From Mesorhizobium loti (lineage in GTDB: Bacteria > Pseudomonadota > Alphaproteobacteria > Rhizobiales > Rhizobiaceae), in contig NZ_PJRO01000002.1 in assembly GCF_002858745.1 (NCBI RefSeq), positions 407,006 through 471,005 of the forward strand: a stretch of DNA of 64,000 nt. The letters are read 5' to 3'. Shown here one piece after another: positions 16,931 to 26,138 of the stretch; positions within the stretch are counted from its first letter, which is position 1; every line of letters starts with the position of its first letter. The position numbers and the translations under genes were made by a program. A model generated the notes under the pieces. The model did not search any database. It was not told where the DNA came from and saw only the letters and a program-made list of their open reading frames with translations.

Positions 16931-16991
16931 GTAGGGCAGGAAGGGAACAGGGCACTAAGGCAGTGACTGCCCTATTCCCTTGCTGTCCTAC
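16931..16991. other. 61-nt long imperfect hairpin inside the acpXL operon
   Basis: From GTAGGGCAGGAAGGGAAC to CTTGCTGTCCTAC the two arms pair at about 22 of 26 positions, with some G:U-type exceptions. It sits between fabF1XL and adhXL with no trailing T-run, so it is more likely an mRNA processing or stability element, or a repeat remnant, than a terminator. Confidence 0.6.
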
Positions 16992-17003
16992 GTTCAGGGC
17001 GCC

Positions 17004-18275
17004 TTAAACGGGTTCCCGTGCCATGACAAGGCAGGTGTTCTGGCCGCCGAAGCCGAAGGAATTGGACAGAACCGTGCCGACCTTGGCCTCGCGCTTCTTG
17101 TTCGGGACCACATCCAGCGCAATCGCCGGATCGGGATTGTCGTAGTTGATGGTGGGCGGGATAACGCCTTCGCGCATGGTCATCAGCGAGAAGGCGGCCT
17201 CGATCGCGCCAGCAGCAGACAATGTGTGGCCGATCATCGACTTGTTGGAGGAGATCGGAATCTGGCTGATGCGCTCGCCGAAGACGGTGGACAGCGACAG
17301 GTGCTCCATCTTGTCGTTTTCCGGCGTCGAGGTGCCATGTGCATTGATGTAGTCGATCTCGTCCTCGGAAAGACCGGCATCGGCAAGAGCCGCCTTGACC
17401 GCTGCGATCGCCGGCGAGCCGTCCGGCTTCGACCGGGTGCGGTGGAAGTCGTCGGCCTTTTCGCCGCAACCGCGCAGGATGCCGAGCACGGTGGCACCGC
17501 GAGCCAGCGCGCTTTCCAGCGATTCCAGCACAAGTGCCGCCGAACCTTCAGCCAGGACGAAACCATCACGGTCCTTGGAGAAAGGCTTCGAGGCCTTTTC
17601 CGGGTTGTCGTTGGAAGTGGAGAGGGCCGAAAGCAGCGAGAAACGGATCAACGCCTCAGCCGTGGCCGAGCCGTCCGCTCCAACCGACAGCGCGCGATCG
17701 CATTCGCCACGACGGATCGCTTCGACGCCAAGCTGGATGGCGGTGGCGCCGGAAGCACAGGCGGTGGAAAGCGTGATCGGCAGGCCGGTGGTGCCGAATG
17801 CGTCAGACAGGCGATCGGCGATAGTGCCAAACTGGGCGGAATCGAACATATCAGGCGAATTCAGTCCGCGCGCCACTTCCAGGACGCGCCGGGAAGCGTC
17901 TGGTTGATCGCCACCCTTATAGAGGGCCAACCGGTCATGCCAGTCGAGTTCGACCGGAGGCGAGGCGAGGAAGAGTGGGCCACCGAAATTCTCCAGGTCG
18001 ATACCGGCCTCGGTAACGGCTTCGCGCGCAGCGGTCTCGGCCAGTTCGTAGGTGAGGGCGCTGGCGCCCTTGCTGCTCGATGGCAGGAAATCGACAGTGC
18101 CGGAGATGCGCGTGTTCAACTGATCGATTGGAAAACGGGTGATCGGGTGGATGCCCGATTTGCCGGCGGTGAGTGCCGCCCAATTGTCGGCCTTGCCGAT
18201 GCCCAGTGATGTGACCACGCCGATCCCGGTGACCGCGACGACCGGCCTGCCCAGATGATCCTTCAGCTTTGCCAT
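17004..18275 (-). CDS. fabF1XL: Beta-ketoacyl-ACP synthase of the VLCFA cluster (catalytically intact)
   Basis: 423 residues of the KAS II family, elongating acyl chains carried on AcpXL. The catalytic set is complete: C173 in STACASGA, H313 in NAHGTSTPEND, K345 in SNKSMIGH and H350. AAGGA lies 10 bases before the ATG. It is preceded by a degenerate paralogue (fabF2XL), with a dispersed repeat in the 173-bp gap between them. The intact/degenerate pairing recalls KS-alpha/KS-beta of type II polyketide synthases. Confidence 0.92.
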   Translation of the reverse strand: MAKLKDHLGRPVVAVTGIGVVTSLGIGKADNWAALTAGKSGIHPITRFPIDQLNTRISGTVDFLPSSSKGASALTYELAETAAREAVTEAGIDLENFGGPLFLASPPVELDWHDRLALYKGGDQPDASRRVLEVARGLNSPDMFDSAQFGTIADRLSDAFGTTGLPITLSTACASGATAIQLGVEAIRRGECDRALSVGADGSATAEALIRFSLLSALSTSNDNPEKASKPFSKDRDGFVLAEGSAALVLESLESALARGATVLGILRGCGEKADDFHRTRSKPDGSPAIAAVKAALADAGLSEDEIDYINAHGTSTPENDKMEHLSLSTVFGERISQIPISSNKSMIGHTLSAAGAIEAAFSLMTMREGVIPPTINYDNPDPAIALDVVPNKKREAKVGTVLSNSFGFGGQNTCLVMAREPV

Positions 18276-18291
18276 GCCTCAATCCTTGACC

Positions 18292-18396
18292 CTAGAGCAA
18301 TTCCAGCAAAAGTGTGTAGCGGTTTTGCGTCCGGAATTGCGTAAAAACAAAGAGATAGAGCGTTTCCGCGCTTCCGTTAAAAACGGAAACGCTCTT
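18292..18396 (-). repeat. Dispersed hairpin repeat, copy 2
   Basis: Inverted relative to copy 1: it begins CTAGAGCAATTCCAGC and ends with a hairpin of GAGCGTTTCCG and CGGAAACGCTC arms. It sits between fabF2XL and fabF1XL within one operon. Confidence 0.85.
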
Positions 18397-18448
18397 GTTG
18401 CCTTGCGGCGGCTGATCCACCCAGCCATGTGCGGCCGGTGGACTCCGC

Positions 18449-19636
18449 TCAAGCGGCGCTGACCAGCGCTAGGCCCTCGAATTGGTGATAGCCGACCGCC
18501 GTTGCCAGTACCTGCTCGGGGATTCCGTCGAAATTGCGCTCAGATGCCGCATCGAAGACAGGATAGGACGCCTTGTTGTGGACCGCGAGCGCAGCGAGCG
18601 CCACAGCGAAGGGGAACTGCGCTTCCTTCATATGGCCGGTCAACGTGCCGAAACCGCGCGCGGCCAGCCCCGCATGCGCATCCATCGCCGTCTTCTCGGC
18701 CGAGGTGGCGGCATGGCCGCCGGACGCGCCGGAAAGTGCAAGAAGCGGGCCCTGCGGCAGGTTGGCTGCCTTGAGCAACGTTTCGATGGTCGAGCTCAGT
18801 TCGCCGCGCTTGCGACGCGCCCGTCCGGAACGAACCGGACCGAGCCCAGCGTAGATGCGGGCGCCACGCTTTTCAGCGTGCTCGCGGCTTTCCAAGACCA
18901 GGAATGCACCGCCGGAGCCGGAAACGACGCCGCCGCCCTCAGAACCGGTGCGTTGCCAGACCGGCTTCCACACGCCCCTGTGCAGATAGGCGCCGAGCTC
19001 GTAGCCGAGCAGCATGTCGGGATGCTCGGTCTGGAAAGCGCCGCCCACCAGCATGTGCGTGGACTGACCGGAACGGACGCGCGCAGCTGCTGTCTCGACA
19101 GCGGCGACGCCTGCGCCTTCCTCCCCCATGAAGGTACGCGAGGAGCCGGTGACCTTGTGCACGATGGAGATATTGCCGGCGAGCAGATTCGAAAGCTGCG
19201 CCAGAAACAGAGTCGGCCTCAGTTCGGTGGTCAGTTTCTCGTTGAGCAGGATGTCGAAATCGGCCCGGCTTTCGGACGCCGCCAGGATGTCGTTGTCGAC
19301 AGCCACATCGCGCTCTCCACCGCCCGCTGCCACCACCATGTCCATGGTGGAGCACAAAGCTTCGTCGGTCTTGATGCCAGCATCGTCCAGGGCGAGGCCT
19401 GCCACGTATGTGCCCAGCCGCTGCCAGGTTTCCATCTGGCGCTGGTCGCCGCGCTTGACGATCTGCAGGTTCCAGTCGATCTCGGGCAGAGGATGGACGG
19501 TGTAGGGAGCGAAGCGCTCCACGTCGAGCACGGGCCTGGTGCCCGTGGCAGTCAATTTCTGCCAGTGCGCATCCGGGCCTTCCCCGAGGGAGGAAACGAG
19601 GCCGATGCCGGTGATGACGACGTCGTAGGATTTCAT
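18449..19636 (-). CDS. fabF2XL: Ketosynthase-like protein lacking catalytic residues (chain-length-factor-like?)
   Basis: 395 residues with the overall KAS fold (N-terminal YDVVITGIGLVSSLG) and the conserved place of fabF2XL after acpXL. Aligned by eye to fabF1XL, the active-site Cys falls on Glu173 in GEEGAG, the first His on a Ser in SGASGG, and the Lys of SNKSMIGH is missing; only H335 (TLTGHMKEA) is kept. The sole Cys in the protein is C95, outside any nucleophile elbow. It therefore probably cannot condense on its own and may act as a partner of FabF1XL that sets chain length. No strong ribosome site precedes the ATG, 64 bp after acpXL. Confidence 0.88.
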   Translation of the reverse strand: MKSYDVVITGIGLVSSLGEGPDAHWQKLTATGTRPVLDVERFAPYTVHPLPEIDWNLQIVKRGDQRQMETWQRLGTYVAGLALDDAGIKTDEALCSTMDMVVAAGGGERDVAVDNDILAASESRADFDILLNEKLTTELRPTLFLAQLSNLLAGNISIVHKVTGSSRTFMGEEGAGVAAVETAAARVRSGQSTHMLVGGAFQTEHPDMLLGYELGAYLHRGVWKPVWQRTGSEGGGVVSGSGGAFLVLESREHAEKRGARIYAGLGPVRSGRARRKRGELSSTIETLLKAANLPQGPLLALSGASGGHAATSAEKTAMDAHAGLAARGFGTLTGHMKEAQFPFAVALAALAVHNKASYPVFDAASERNFDGIPEQVLATAVGYHQFEGLALVSAA

Positions 19637-19700
19637 GGGCGGTTTGTGGGTCAGCGCGCGCCGCCCGTCAAGGGTAGCTGGCGCGCCGGCCCGCCGATTG

Positions 19701-19985
19701 TCAGGCCGCGCTCTTGGCGGCGACCAGCGCGTCGATCTTCGCGCAGAGGTTCTTCATGACGAAATATTCGTCGGTCGAGGCCTTGCCGTCGTTGACTTCC
19801 TGGGTCCACTTCTCGAGCGGGACCTTGATGCCGAATTCCTTGTCGATGGCGAACACGATATCGAGGAAGTCGAGGCTGTCGATGCCGAGATCGTCGATGG
19901 TGTGGCTTTCCGGCGTGATCGTGTCGATGTCGATTTCGCTCGTGTCGGCAATGATTTTGGCAACTTTTTCAAACGTCGTGGACAC
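19701..19985 (-). CDS. acpXL: Specialised acyl carrier protein AcpXL
   Basis: 94 residues. The 4'-phosphopantetheine site is S37 in [10 protein letters not shown]. The sequence closely follows rhizobial AcpXL ([18 protein letters not shown] and KNLCAKID), which carries the C28 acyl chain for lipid A. The GTG at 19985 is chosen over a TTG six bases upstream because AAGGA then has a spacing of 7. First gene of the five-gene operon. A fabZ-type dehydratase gene normally follows in other rhizobia but is absent here. The 269 bp upstream hold a possible TTGACA promoter element and nothing else recognised. Confidence 0.95.
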   Translation of the reverse strand: MSTTFEKVAKIIADTSEIDIDTITPESHTIDDLGIDSLDFLDIVFAIDKEFGIKVPLEKWTQEVNDGKASTDEYFVMKNLCAKIDALVAAKSAA

Positions 19986-20254
19986 GGGCAATTCCTTCGA
20001 GCGGAGCGGATTCAGTATTGGAGGTTGTCGCGCTCTCTAATCCGTTTTGCGTGGCAGGAAAAGGGCGAATGTGCCACGCGGATGTCAAGAAACGCATTTG
20101 CACAACCATATAATCGACGCATATCGCAAGGGAAGGCAGGCGGTTTCCAGGTATTTGAAAGGCCGCCAGAGTGTTCCGGCTCTCCTTCTTCTTCGATAAA
20201 CCTGGGTACTGTTGCTGACCGGTCAGCTTTCGCGAATTCCTGCCAAGGCCGGCT

Positions 20255-20806
20255 TCAGAAAATGATACGTCCGAGCACGCGCAGCTTCTCGCCGTCGAGG
20301 CCGACAATCACCGCTTCGCCCTCGCGAGCACCGGCGCCGGTCAGTGCCTGAATATTTTCCAGATGGGTGATCATCACGAGATTGCCGTCGCCTGTGAAGC
20401 CCGCCACTTCCTTTATTACAGCGGCGTTCTGTGTCGCGGCTGTCCCCGAATCTTTCGACAAGAGATCGAGCGCCTCGAATTTCTCGGCCTTGTTGTCTTC
20501 AAAGGCGATTCCGGCGGTGTCGAGTGCGCGGCAGTAGCGGCTGGACAGCACCTGGTCGATCGGTGCAGCGCGTGCGGCGAACAGGGCGCCGATCTTGCGT
20601 GCCTGCTGCTTGCCACGTTCAGACAGTTTCTGCTGGGTCGCGCATTTGTCGATGTCGAAGCCGGCCGGGTCGCCATTGCCCGTCACCATGGCGTGACGCA
20701 GCAGGACGACATGGCCGCCGGTTCTTAGCAATGCCCAGCCGGCTTCGGTCGCTTGTGCAGCGGCTGGAATCAAGAAAAGCAGGACGGCGAGGGTGAGGCG
20801 AAGCAT
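20255..20806 (-). CDS. Exported histidine phosphatase family protein
   Basis: 183 residues with a signal peptide (MLRLTLAVLLFLIPAAAQA). The phosphatase signature is LLRHA, an RHA variant of the usual RHG, with LSERGKQQA, SSRYCRALDTA and the second His in ITHLEN. It likely hydrolyses a phosphate ester or sugar phosphate in the periplasm. The start at 20806 follows GGAAAGG; the longer frame adds an unlikely N-terminus. Stands alone. Confidence 0.85.
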   Translation of the reverse strand: MLRLTLAVLLFLIPAAAQATEAGWALLRTGGHVVLLRHAMVTGNGDPAGFDIDKCATQQKLSERGKQQARKIGALFAARAAPIDQVLSSRYCRALDTAGIAFEDNKAEKFEALDLLSKDSGTAATQNAAVIKEVAGFTGDGNLVMITHLENIQALTGAGAREGEAVIVGLDGEKLRVLGRIIF

Positions 20807-20971
20807 GGTGACCTTTCCGTCGTCCCATCGACGCCGGTACGGATCATATAGGGATCGCAAAGCTTGCCGGAAGGCAAGCCGGCAGCGGTTTGCCGGCTGC
20901 TCAGGTCAAGCGGGATCTTGCGGTTGCGCGGCCGACGCGGCTCTCCTATCAGTCGGTCATCGAGGGATCTG

Positions 20972-21922
20972 ATGTCGCCGCTTACCGAAACCGTGCTGTT
21001 CGTCTTCGGCCTTGTCGCGCTGGGCTATCTGGCTGGGCTCTCCGGCTATCTCAAGGCGCAGAGCGCGGAAGGCGTGGCCGAATTCGCGATCGGCGTGGCG
21101 ATGCCGCTGCTGCTCTTCCAGACCATGGTAAAGTCCGATTTCCATGGCTCCGCGCCCTGGCTCTTGTGGGCGACCTACTTTTGCGCGGTGGCGCTGACCT
21201 GGATCGCGGGCCATCTGGCCACCACGCGGATATTCGGCCGTGACAGCCGCACTGGCATCGTTGGCGGGGTTTCGGCGGCTTATTCGAATGTCGTGCTGCT
21301 CGGCGTGCCGTTCATCCTCGGCATCTACGGCCAGCAAGGGTTCGAAGTGTTGTCGCTGCTGGTGTCGGTACACTTGCCGATCATGATGATGGCCTCGATC
21401 GTGCTTTTCGAATTGTTTGGCCAAGGCGATGGCAAGGGTGTGCATCCGTTGCGCATGCTGCGCCGTTTCCTGCATAAACTGCTGATCAATCCACTCATCA
21501 TCGGCATTCTGGCAGGTCTTTCCTGGCGATTGACCGGCATTCCGTTACCCGGACTGGTGTCGCGGCTGGCCGAGGCGCTTGGCGGAACGGCAGCACCTGT
21601 GGCTCTTTTTGCCATGGGGCTCGGGCTCAACCGTTTTGGCATTACCGGCCATATAGGCCCTGCGGTCGCCCTTTCGGTGTTGAAGCTGTTCGTCATGCCG
21701 GCGATCACGCTTGTCCTGGTGTGGCTGGTCGACCTGCCGCCGCTGACCGCCCAGGTTGCCGTGCTGGTGGCCGCGCTTCCATCCGGTATCAATTCCTATC
21801 TGATCGCTGTGCAGTTCAATACCGGGCAGGGGCTTGCCTCCAACCAGATGACGCTCGCCACCGCCAGCGCGGTCGTCACCACCTCGTTCTGGCTGGCGAT
21901 CACGGCACAAGTATTCGGCTAG
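20972..21922 (+). CDS. AEC-family (auxin efflux carrier-like) transporter
   Basis: 316 residues, about ten hydrophobic helices in two halves. The second half contains NPLIIGILAGLSWRL and ALFAMGLGLNRFG, typical of AEC/malonate-type carriers. The start at 20972 follows GAGG; upstream in-frame codons lie in non-hydrophobic sequence. Substrate cannot be told; bacterial relatives move dicarboxylates such as malonate or malate. The 160 bp after it up to gabD show nothing notable. Confidence 0.88.
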   Translation: MSPLTETVLFVFGLVALGYLAGLSGYLKAQSAEGVAEFAIGVAMPLLLFQTMVKSDFHGSAPWLLWATYFCAVALTWIAGHLATTRIFGRDSRTGIVGGVSAAYSNVVLLGVPFILGIYGQQGFEVLSLLVSVHLPIMMMASIVLFELFGQGDGKGVHPLRMLRRFLHKLLINPLIIGILAGLSWRLTGIPLPGLVSRLAEALGGTAAPVALFAMGLGLNRFGITGHIGPAVALSVLKLFVMPAITLVLVWLVDLPPLTAQVAVLVAALPSGINSYLIAVQFNTGQGLASNQMTLATASAVVTTSFWLAITAQVFG

Positions 21923-22082
21923 GGCTGGATTTGTGCTGGCCTAGTGCTTAGTTTCAGCTATGGCGATTGATCGTTGGGCCGGCTCTGGAGTAAGAGCGAT
22001 GGTCCAGTTGCGGCAGTGACGCCGAAAACACCCATCGACCCATTCATGACCGGTCCGCAAGCGGCCGAAGGGAGGCTAGACC

Positions 22083-23540
22083 ATGCTTCAGAAAACCAGC
22101 CATTTCATGCGGCAGGCCAATCTCATCAACGGCGAATGGGTGCAGGCCGATTCCGGTCAGACCATCGACGTTACCAACCCGGCCAATGGCCTCAAGATCG
22201 GCACGGTCCCGAAAGCCGGCGCCACTGAAACGCGCCGCGCCATCGAAGCCGCCCATGCCGCCTTCCTGACCTGGCGCAAGACGTCGGCGCTCGAGCGCTC
22301 GAAGCTTCTGCGCAAGTTGCATGACGCGATCATGGACAATCAGGATGCGCTGGCCGAGCTGCTCACCACCGAACAGGGCAAGTCGCTGTTCGAGGCGCGG
22401 GGGGAGGTCGGCTCTTCGGCCGCCTATGTGCTTTGGTTCGCCGAGGAAGGTCGCCGCACCTATGGTGATGTCGTGCCGTCGCCTTGGGCCGACCGCCGCA
22501 TCATCGTAACCAAGGAGCCAGTCGGTGTCGTCGCCGCGATCACACCGTGGAACTTCCCGTCCTCCATGCTGGCCCGCAAGCTGGGACCAGCACTGGCTGC
22601 CGGCTGCACCGCTGTCGTCAAGCCGGCCACGCAGACGCCATATTCGGCGCTGGCCTGGGGTGCGCTGGCCGAGGAAGTTGGCTTCCCGAAGGGCGTGGTC
22701 AACATCGTTACCGGTGCCGCCGGCGAAATCGGCGACGAACTCTGCTTCAATCCGCTGGTCAAGAAAATCACCTTCACCGGCTCGACCCCTGTCGGCAAGA
22801 TGCTGATCGAGAAGTCGGCCAAGACAGTCAAGAAGGTGTCGATGGAACTCGGCGGCAATGCGCCGTTCATCGTCTTCGACGACGCCGATCTCGACCGCGC
22901 GGTCGATGGCGCGATCACCGCGAAATTCCGCAACTCCGGCCAGACCTGCGTCTGCACCAACCGCTTCTTCGTGCAGGCTGGCATTTACGACAAGTTCGTC
23001 GAGAGGCTGACCGCAGCGACTGCCAAGCTGAAGGTTGGTTCCGGCCTCGAGGAAGGCGTGCAGCAGGGGCCGCTGATCGACGAAAAGGCAGCGTTGAAGA
23101 CCGCGGAATTCGTGGCTGATGCCAAGGCCAAGGGCGGCAAGATCGAGACCGGCGGCAAGCCTCATGCTCTCGGCGGCTCGTTCTTCGAGCCAACCGTGAT
23201 CAGCGGTGCGACGCCCGACATGATGTTCATGAAGGAAGAGATTTTCGGGCCCATCGCGCCGGTCTTCAAGTTCAAGACCGAGGAAGAGGCGGTTGCGCTG
23301 GCCAACGATACCGAATTCGGCCTGGCCTGCTATTTCTACACCGGCGATCTCGGCCGCGCCTTCCGTGTCATGGAAGGGCTGAAATACGGCATGGTCGGTG
23401 TCAACGAAGGCCTGATCACCACGCCGGAAGCGCCGTTCGGTGGTGTCAAGGAATCCGGCCTCGGCAAGGAAGGCGGACATCAGGGCATCGAGGACTATCT
23501 CGATACCAAATATGTCTGCATTGGCGGTCTCGGGCTCTGA
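22083..23540 (+). CDS. gabD: NAD(P)-dependent succinate-semialdehyde dehydrogenase
   Basis: 485 residues of the aldehyde dehydrogenase superfamily, converting succinate semialdehyde to succinate. Catalytic C289 lies in SGQTCVCTNR, the general base E255 in MELGGN, and ITPWNFPSSMLARKLGPALAAG forms the cofactor site. The double-Cys TCVC is typical of GabD-type enzymes. GGGAGG precedes the ATG. No GABA transaminase gene is adjacent. A terminator follows at 23548. Confidence 0.9.
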   Translation: MLQKTSHFMRQANLINGEWVQADSGQTIDVTNPANGLKIGTVPKAGATETRRAIEAAHAAFLTWRKTSALERSKLLRKLHDAIMDNQDALAELLTTEQGKSLFEARGEVGSSAAYVLWFAEEGRRTYGDVVPSPWADRRIIVTKEPVGVVAAITPWNFPSSMLARKLGPALAAGCTAVVKPATQTPYSALAWGALAEEVGFPKGVVNIVTGAAGEIGDELCFNPLVKKITFTGSTPVGKMLIEKSAKTVKKVSMELGGNAPFIVFDDADLDRAVDGAITAKFRNSGQTCVCTNRFFVQAGIYDKFVERLTAATAKLKVGSGLEEGVQQGPLIDEKAALKTAEFVADAKAKGGKIETGGKPHALGGSFFEPTVISGATPDMMFMKEEIFGPIAPVFKFKTEEEAVALANDTEFGLACYFYTGDLGRAFRVMEGLKYGMVGVNEGLITTPEAPFGGVKESGLGKEGGHQGIEDYLDTKYVCIGGLGL

Positions 23541-23547
23541 TCGATAT

Positions 23548-23582
23548 GCGGGCCGGTTCGGCAAAGCTGGCCGGCCCGCTTT
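23548..23582 (+). terminator. Probable terminator after gabD
   Basis: GCGGGCCGG and CCGGCCCGC form a perfect 9-bp stem around a 14-nt loop, followed by a short TTTA. It lies in the 48 bp before the aldose epimerase gene. Confidence 0.55.
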
Positions 23583-23588
23583 AGCTGC

Positions 23589-24605
23589 ATGAAAGACGGC
23601 GAACTCTTCGGGACCGCGCAAACGGGGGAGGCGATCCGCCGCTTCACCGTCCGTGGTGGCGGGCTCTCGGCCAATATCCTCAACTGGGGCGCAGTCATCC
23701 AGGACCTGCGCCTAGCCGGCCATGACGCACCGCTGGTGCTGGGCTTCGACAGCTTCGAGGCCTACGAAAAGGGTAATCTCTATTTCGGAGCGGTTGTGGG
23801 GCGCTTTGCTAACCGCATTCATGATGGCCGCTTCATGCTGGCTGGCCAGCGCTATCAGACAGATCGCAATTTCCTGGGCAAACACGCGCTGCATGGCGGC
23901 TCGGGCGGTTATGCTGGCCGGGCCTGGGAGGTTTCGCTGCATGGGCGTGACTTCGTCACATTAAGCTTGCACGATCCGGCCGGCACAATGGGCTTTCCCG
24001 GTGCGCTCGACGTGACCTGCACGTACCGGCTGAAAATCCCCGGTACGCTGTCCGTGGAATTCGCCGCTACCGCTGACGAAGCGACGGTGTGCAATCTCAC
24101 CCAGCACTCCTATTTCAATCTCGACGACGGTGGCGCGGGCGACGTGCTGGATCACCGTGTGATGATCCCGGCCGGCGCCTATCTGCCGGTCGATGCTGAG
24201 ATGATCCCGACAGGTGTCGTACAGCCGGTTGACGGTACACCGCTCGATTTCCGTCAGGCGCGAGAACTGCGCAGCGAGGGCGAGCAGTTCGTCTACGACC
24301 ACAATTTCTGCCTGGCCCCGGCACGTGGGTCGATGCGGCAGGCAGCCTGGGTACAGGGCGCCAGCTCCGGTGTCGAAATGGAAGTGTGGACGACGGAGCC
24401 GGGTGTGCAGCTCTATGGCGGAGGGTACATCGCGCCGTCTACGCGGGGTCTTGGCGGGTTGGGCTACCGGCGCTTTTCGGGCCTGTGCCTGGAAACGCAG
24501 GTCTGGCCCGATGCACCCAATCGGTCCTACTTTCCGCAGGCGACCCTTCTGCCCGGCGAAACCTACCGTCATGTGACGGAATATCGGTTTCGGCTGCCGG
24601 GGTAG
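23589..24605 (+). CDS. galM: Aldose 1-epimerase (mutarotase)
   Basis: 338 residues of the GalM family, interconverting the alpha and beta anomers of aldoses. The catalytic His lies in NLTQHSYFNL, the substrate-binding region in GRFANRIHDGRF, and the catalytic Glu in LCLETQVWPDAPN. It converges on kdgK with 12 bp between them, which hints at a shared sugar catabolism although they are transcribed separately. Confidence 0.92.
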   Translation: MKDGELFGTAQTGEAIRRFTVRGGGLSANILNWGAVIQDLRLAGHDAPLVLGFDSFEAYEKGNLYFGAVVGRFANRIHDGRFMLAGQRYQTDRNFLGKHALHGGSGGYAGRAWEVSLHGRDFVTLSLHDPAGTMGFPGALDVTCTYRLKIPGTLSVEFAATADEATVCNLTQHSYFNLDDGGAGDVLDHRVMIPAGAYLPVDAEMIPTGVVQPVDGTPLDFRQARELRSEGEQFVYDHNFCLAPARGSMRQAAWVQGASSGVEMEVWTTEPGVQLYGGGYIAPSTRGLGGLGYRRFSGLCLETQVWPDAPNRSYFPQATLLPGETYRHVTEYRFRLPG

Positions 24606-24617
24606 TCCGGCTCCAGC

Positions 24618-25535
24618 CTATTTGCCGAACGCCTGCCGCAACATTTCGAACGGAGCGAGCGCGCCACGCACCTGCACGACCGTGGAGGCGACACTGTGCG
24701 CGCGCCGCGCCGCATCGGCAGGCTTCAGGCCAGCCTGGCGGGCGGCGAGATAGCCACCGTTGAAGGAATCGCCGGCACCCGTGGTGTCGACAGGTCTGGC
24801 GACATGGATGGCGGCAACCTCCTGCCTATCCGCGCCAGCGACGACCAGTGCCGGCAACTCGCCATTCTTGACGATGACTTCACGCACCGAATGGCCGATC
24901 CGGCCGGCGGTCTCTTCGGGCGTGCGGTCGCCATGCAGCATCTGTTCGTCGGGAAAGGTCGGTAACGCGATATCGCTGACGGCGAGCGCCTCGGCGATTG
25001 CCGCCTGCGCGGTTTCGCGGTCCGGCCACAGGCGCGGCCGGTAGTTGGGATCGAAGGCGACCCGGCTTCCAGCCGCGCGGGCATCGGAAACGGCTCTCAG
25101 CAAAGTCTTGCGCGCATCAGGATCCAGAATTGCCAAAGTGATTCCGGAAAAGTAGACAAGCGACTGATTTTCCAGATTTTTTCCTAAAGCAGCTGGATCC
25201 GAAGCCAGCTGCCGTGCTGCCGAATCGGAGCGCCAGTAGGTGAAGGAGCGTTCCGCGCCTTCGAGCGTGATGGCGTAGAGGCCAGGCCGTGCACCCGTGA
25301 TGACAGGGCTCGCGCCAATGCCAATGCCGTTCTCCGCGAAAAACTCGATCTGGCGCTGCGAAAAGGGATCGTCACCGAAGGCTGAGACATAGGTTGCGGA
25401 ACCACCTGTGAGTGCCGCCAGCGCCCACAGCGTGTTGAACGTGTCACCGGCAAAGCCCAGCCGCCAGTCCGGTCCATTCTGGCCAGACAATTCCAGCATG
25501 CATTCGCCGATCGCGGCGACACCCTTTGCCGACAT
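24618..25535 (-). CDS. kdgK: 2-dehydro-3-deoxygluconokinase (PfkB family)
   Basis: 305 residues. Phosphorylates 2-keto-3-deoxygluconate in the Entner-Doudoroff / uronate route. The N-terminal GECMLELSG and GGSATYVSAFGDDPFSQ match KdgK, and the PfkB signature with the catalytic Asp is DTTGAGDSFNGGY. The start at 25535 follows AGGGAG; 31 upstream in-frame residues look non-coding. Another ribokinase-family sugar kinase cannot be wholly excluded. Confidence 0.87.
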   Translation of the reverse strand: MSAKGVAAIGECMLELSGQNGPDWRLGFAGDTFNTLWALAALTGGSATYVSAFGDDPFSQRQIEFFAENGIGIGASPVITGARPGLYAITLEGAERSFTYWRSDSAARQLASDPAALGKNLENQSLVYFSGITLAILDPDARKTLLRAVSDARAAGSRVAFDPNYRPRLWPDRETAQAAIAEALAVSDIALPTFPDEQMLHGDRTPEETAGRIGHSVREVIVKNGELPALVVAGADRQEVAAIHVARPVDTTGAGDSFNGGYLAARQAGLKPADAARRAHSVASTVVQVRGALAPFEMLRQAFGK

Positions 25536-25686
25536 AACCCGTCTCCCTGAGCGATCCGCTGTAGCTTTTTGTCGAAGCGCGCGCCATGCCTGCTTTCTGC
25601 CGTCAGCGAGATCGCAACACTTTCCCACAAGCCGGCGGGATGCTAGGCGCAGTCTTTAACGTTCACAGGCATGATGTGGGGCTTCA

Positions 25687-26136
25687 TTGGCACCGTTCTG
25701 GCGTTATCTGGTTGCTTGCATAGGGCTGATCGCCGTGGTGCTCGGCGTTCTGGCGGCGGTTTACATGACTGCGCCCAACACGCCGCCTGCCGCTGCGCCG
25801 GAAACCGGCCAGACACGGGGGAGCGAGAAAGGCATATTCGTTGCGACCTTCGTGCCACAAGACGGGGCGGCGAAGCAGAACGAACTGCAGGACTGGGTCC
25901 TGACGCTGAAGACCGCCGCGGGCATGCCGGTGGAGAATGCGACGATCGAGGTTGCCGGCGGCATGCCGCAACATGCGCATGGCTTGCCGACCAGCCCGAA
26001 GATGACAGACTATCTGGGCGAGGGCCGTTACCGGATTTCCGGCATGAAGTTCTCCATGAGCGGCTGGTGGCAGCTGAAACTGGGTATTTCGGCATCAACC
26101 GGATCCGATACGGTAGTGTTCAACATCGTGTTGTGA
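25687..26136 (+). CDS. FixH/YtkA-like membrane-anchored protein
   Basis: 149 residues: an N-terminal membrane helix (about residues 6-27) then an extracytoplasmic beta domain with GGMPQHAHGLPTSPKM, the His/Met-rich pattern of YtkA/FixH proteins that may bind copper. The only possible start is TTG 25687, six bases after GGGG. It lies 2 bp before a di-heme cytochrome gene, so the two probably act together in the periplasm. Confidence 0.78.
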   Translation: MAPFWRYLVACIGLIAVVLGVLAAVYMTAPNTPPAAAPETGQTRGSEKGIFVATFVPQDGAAKQNELQDWVLTLKTAAGMPVENATIEVAGGMPQHAHGLPTSPKMTDYLGEGRYRISGMKFSMSGWWQLKLGISASTGSDTVVFNIVL

Positions 26137-26138
26137 GC

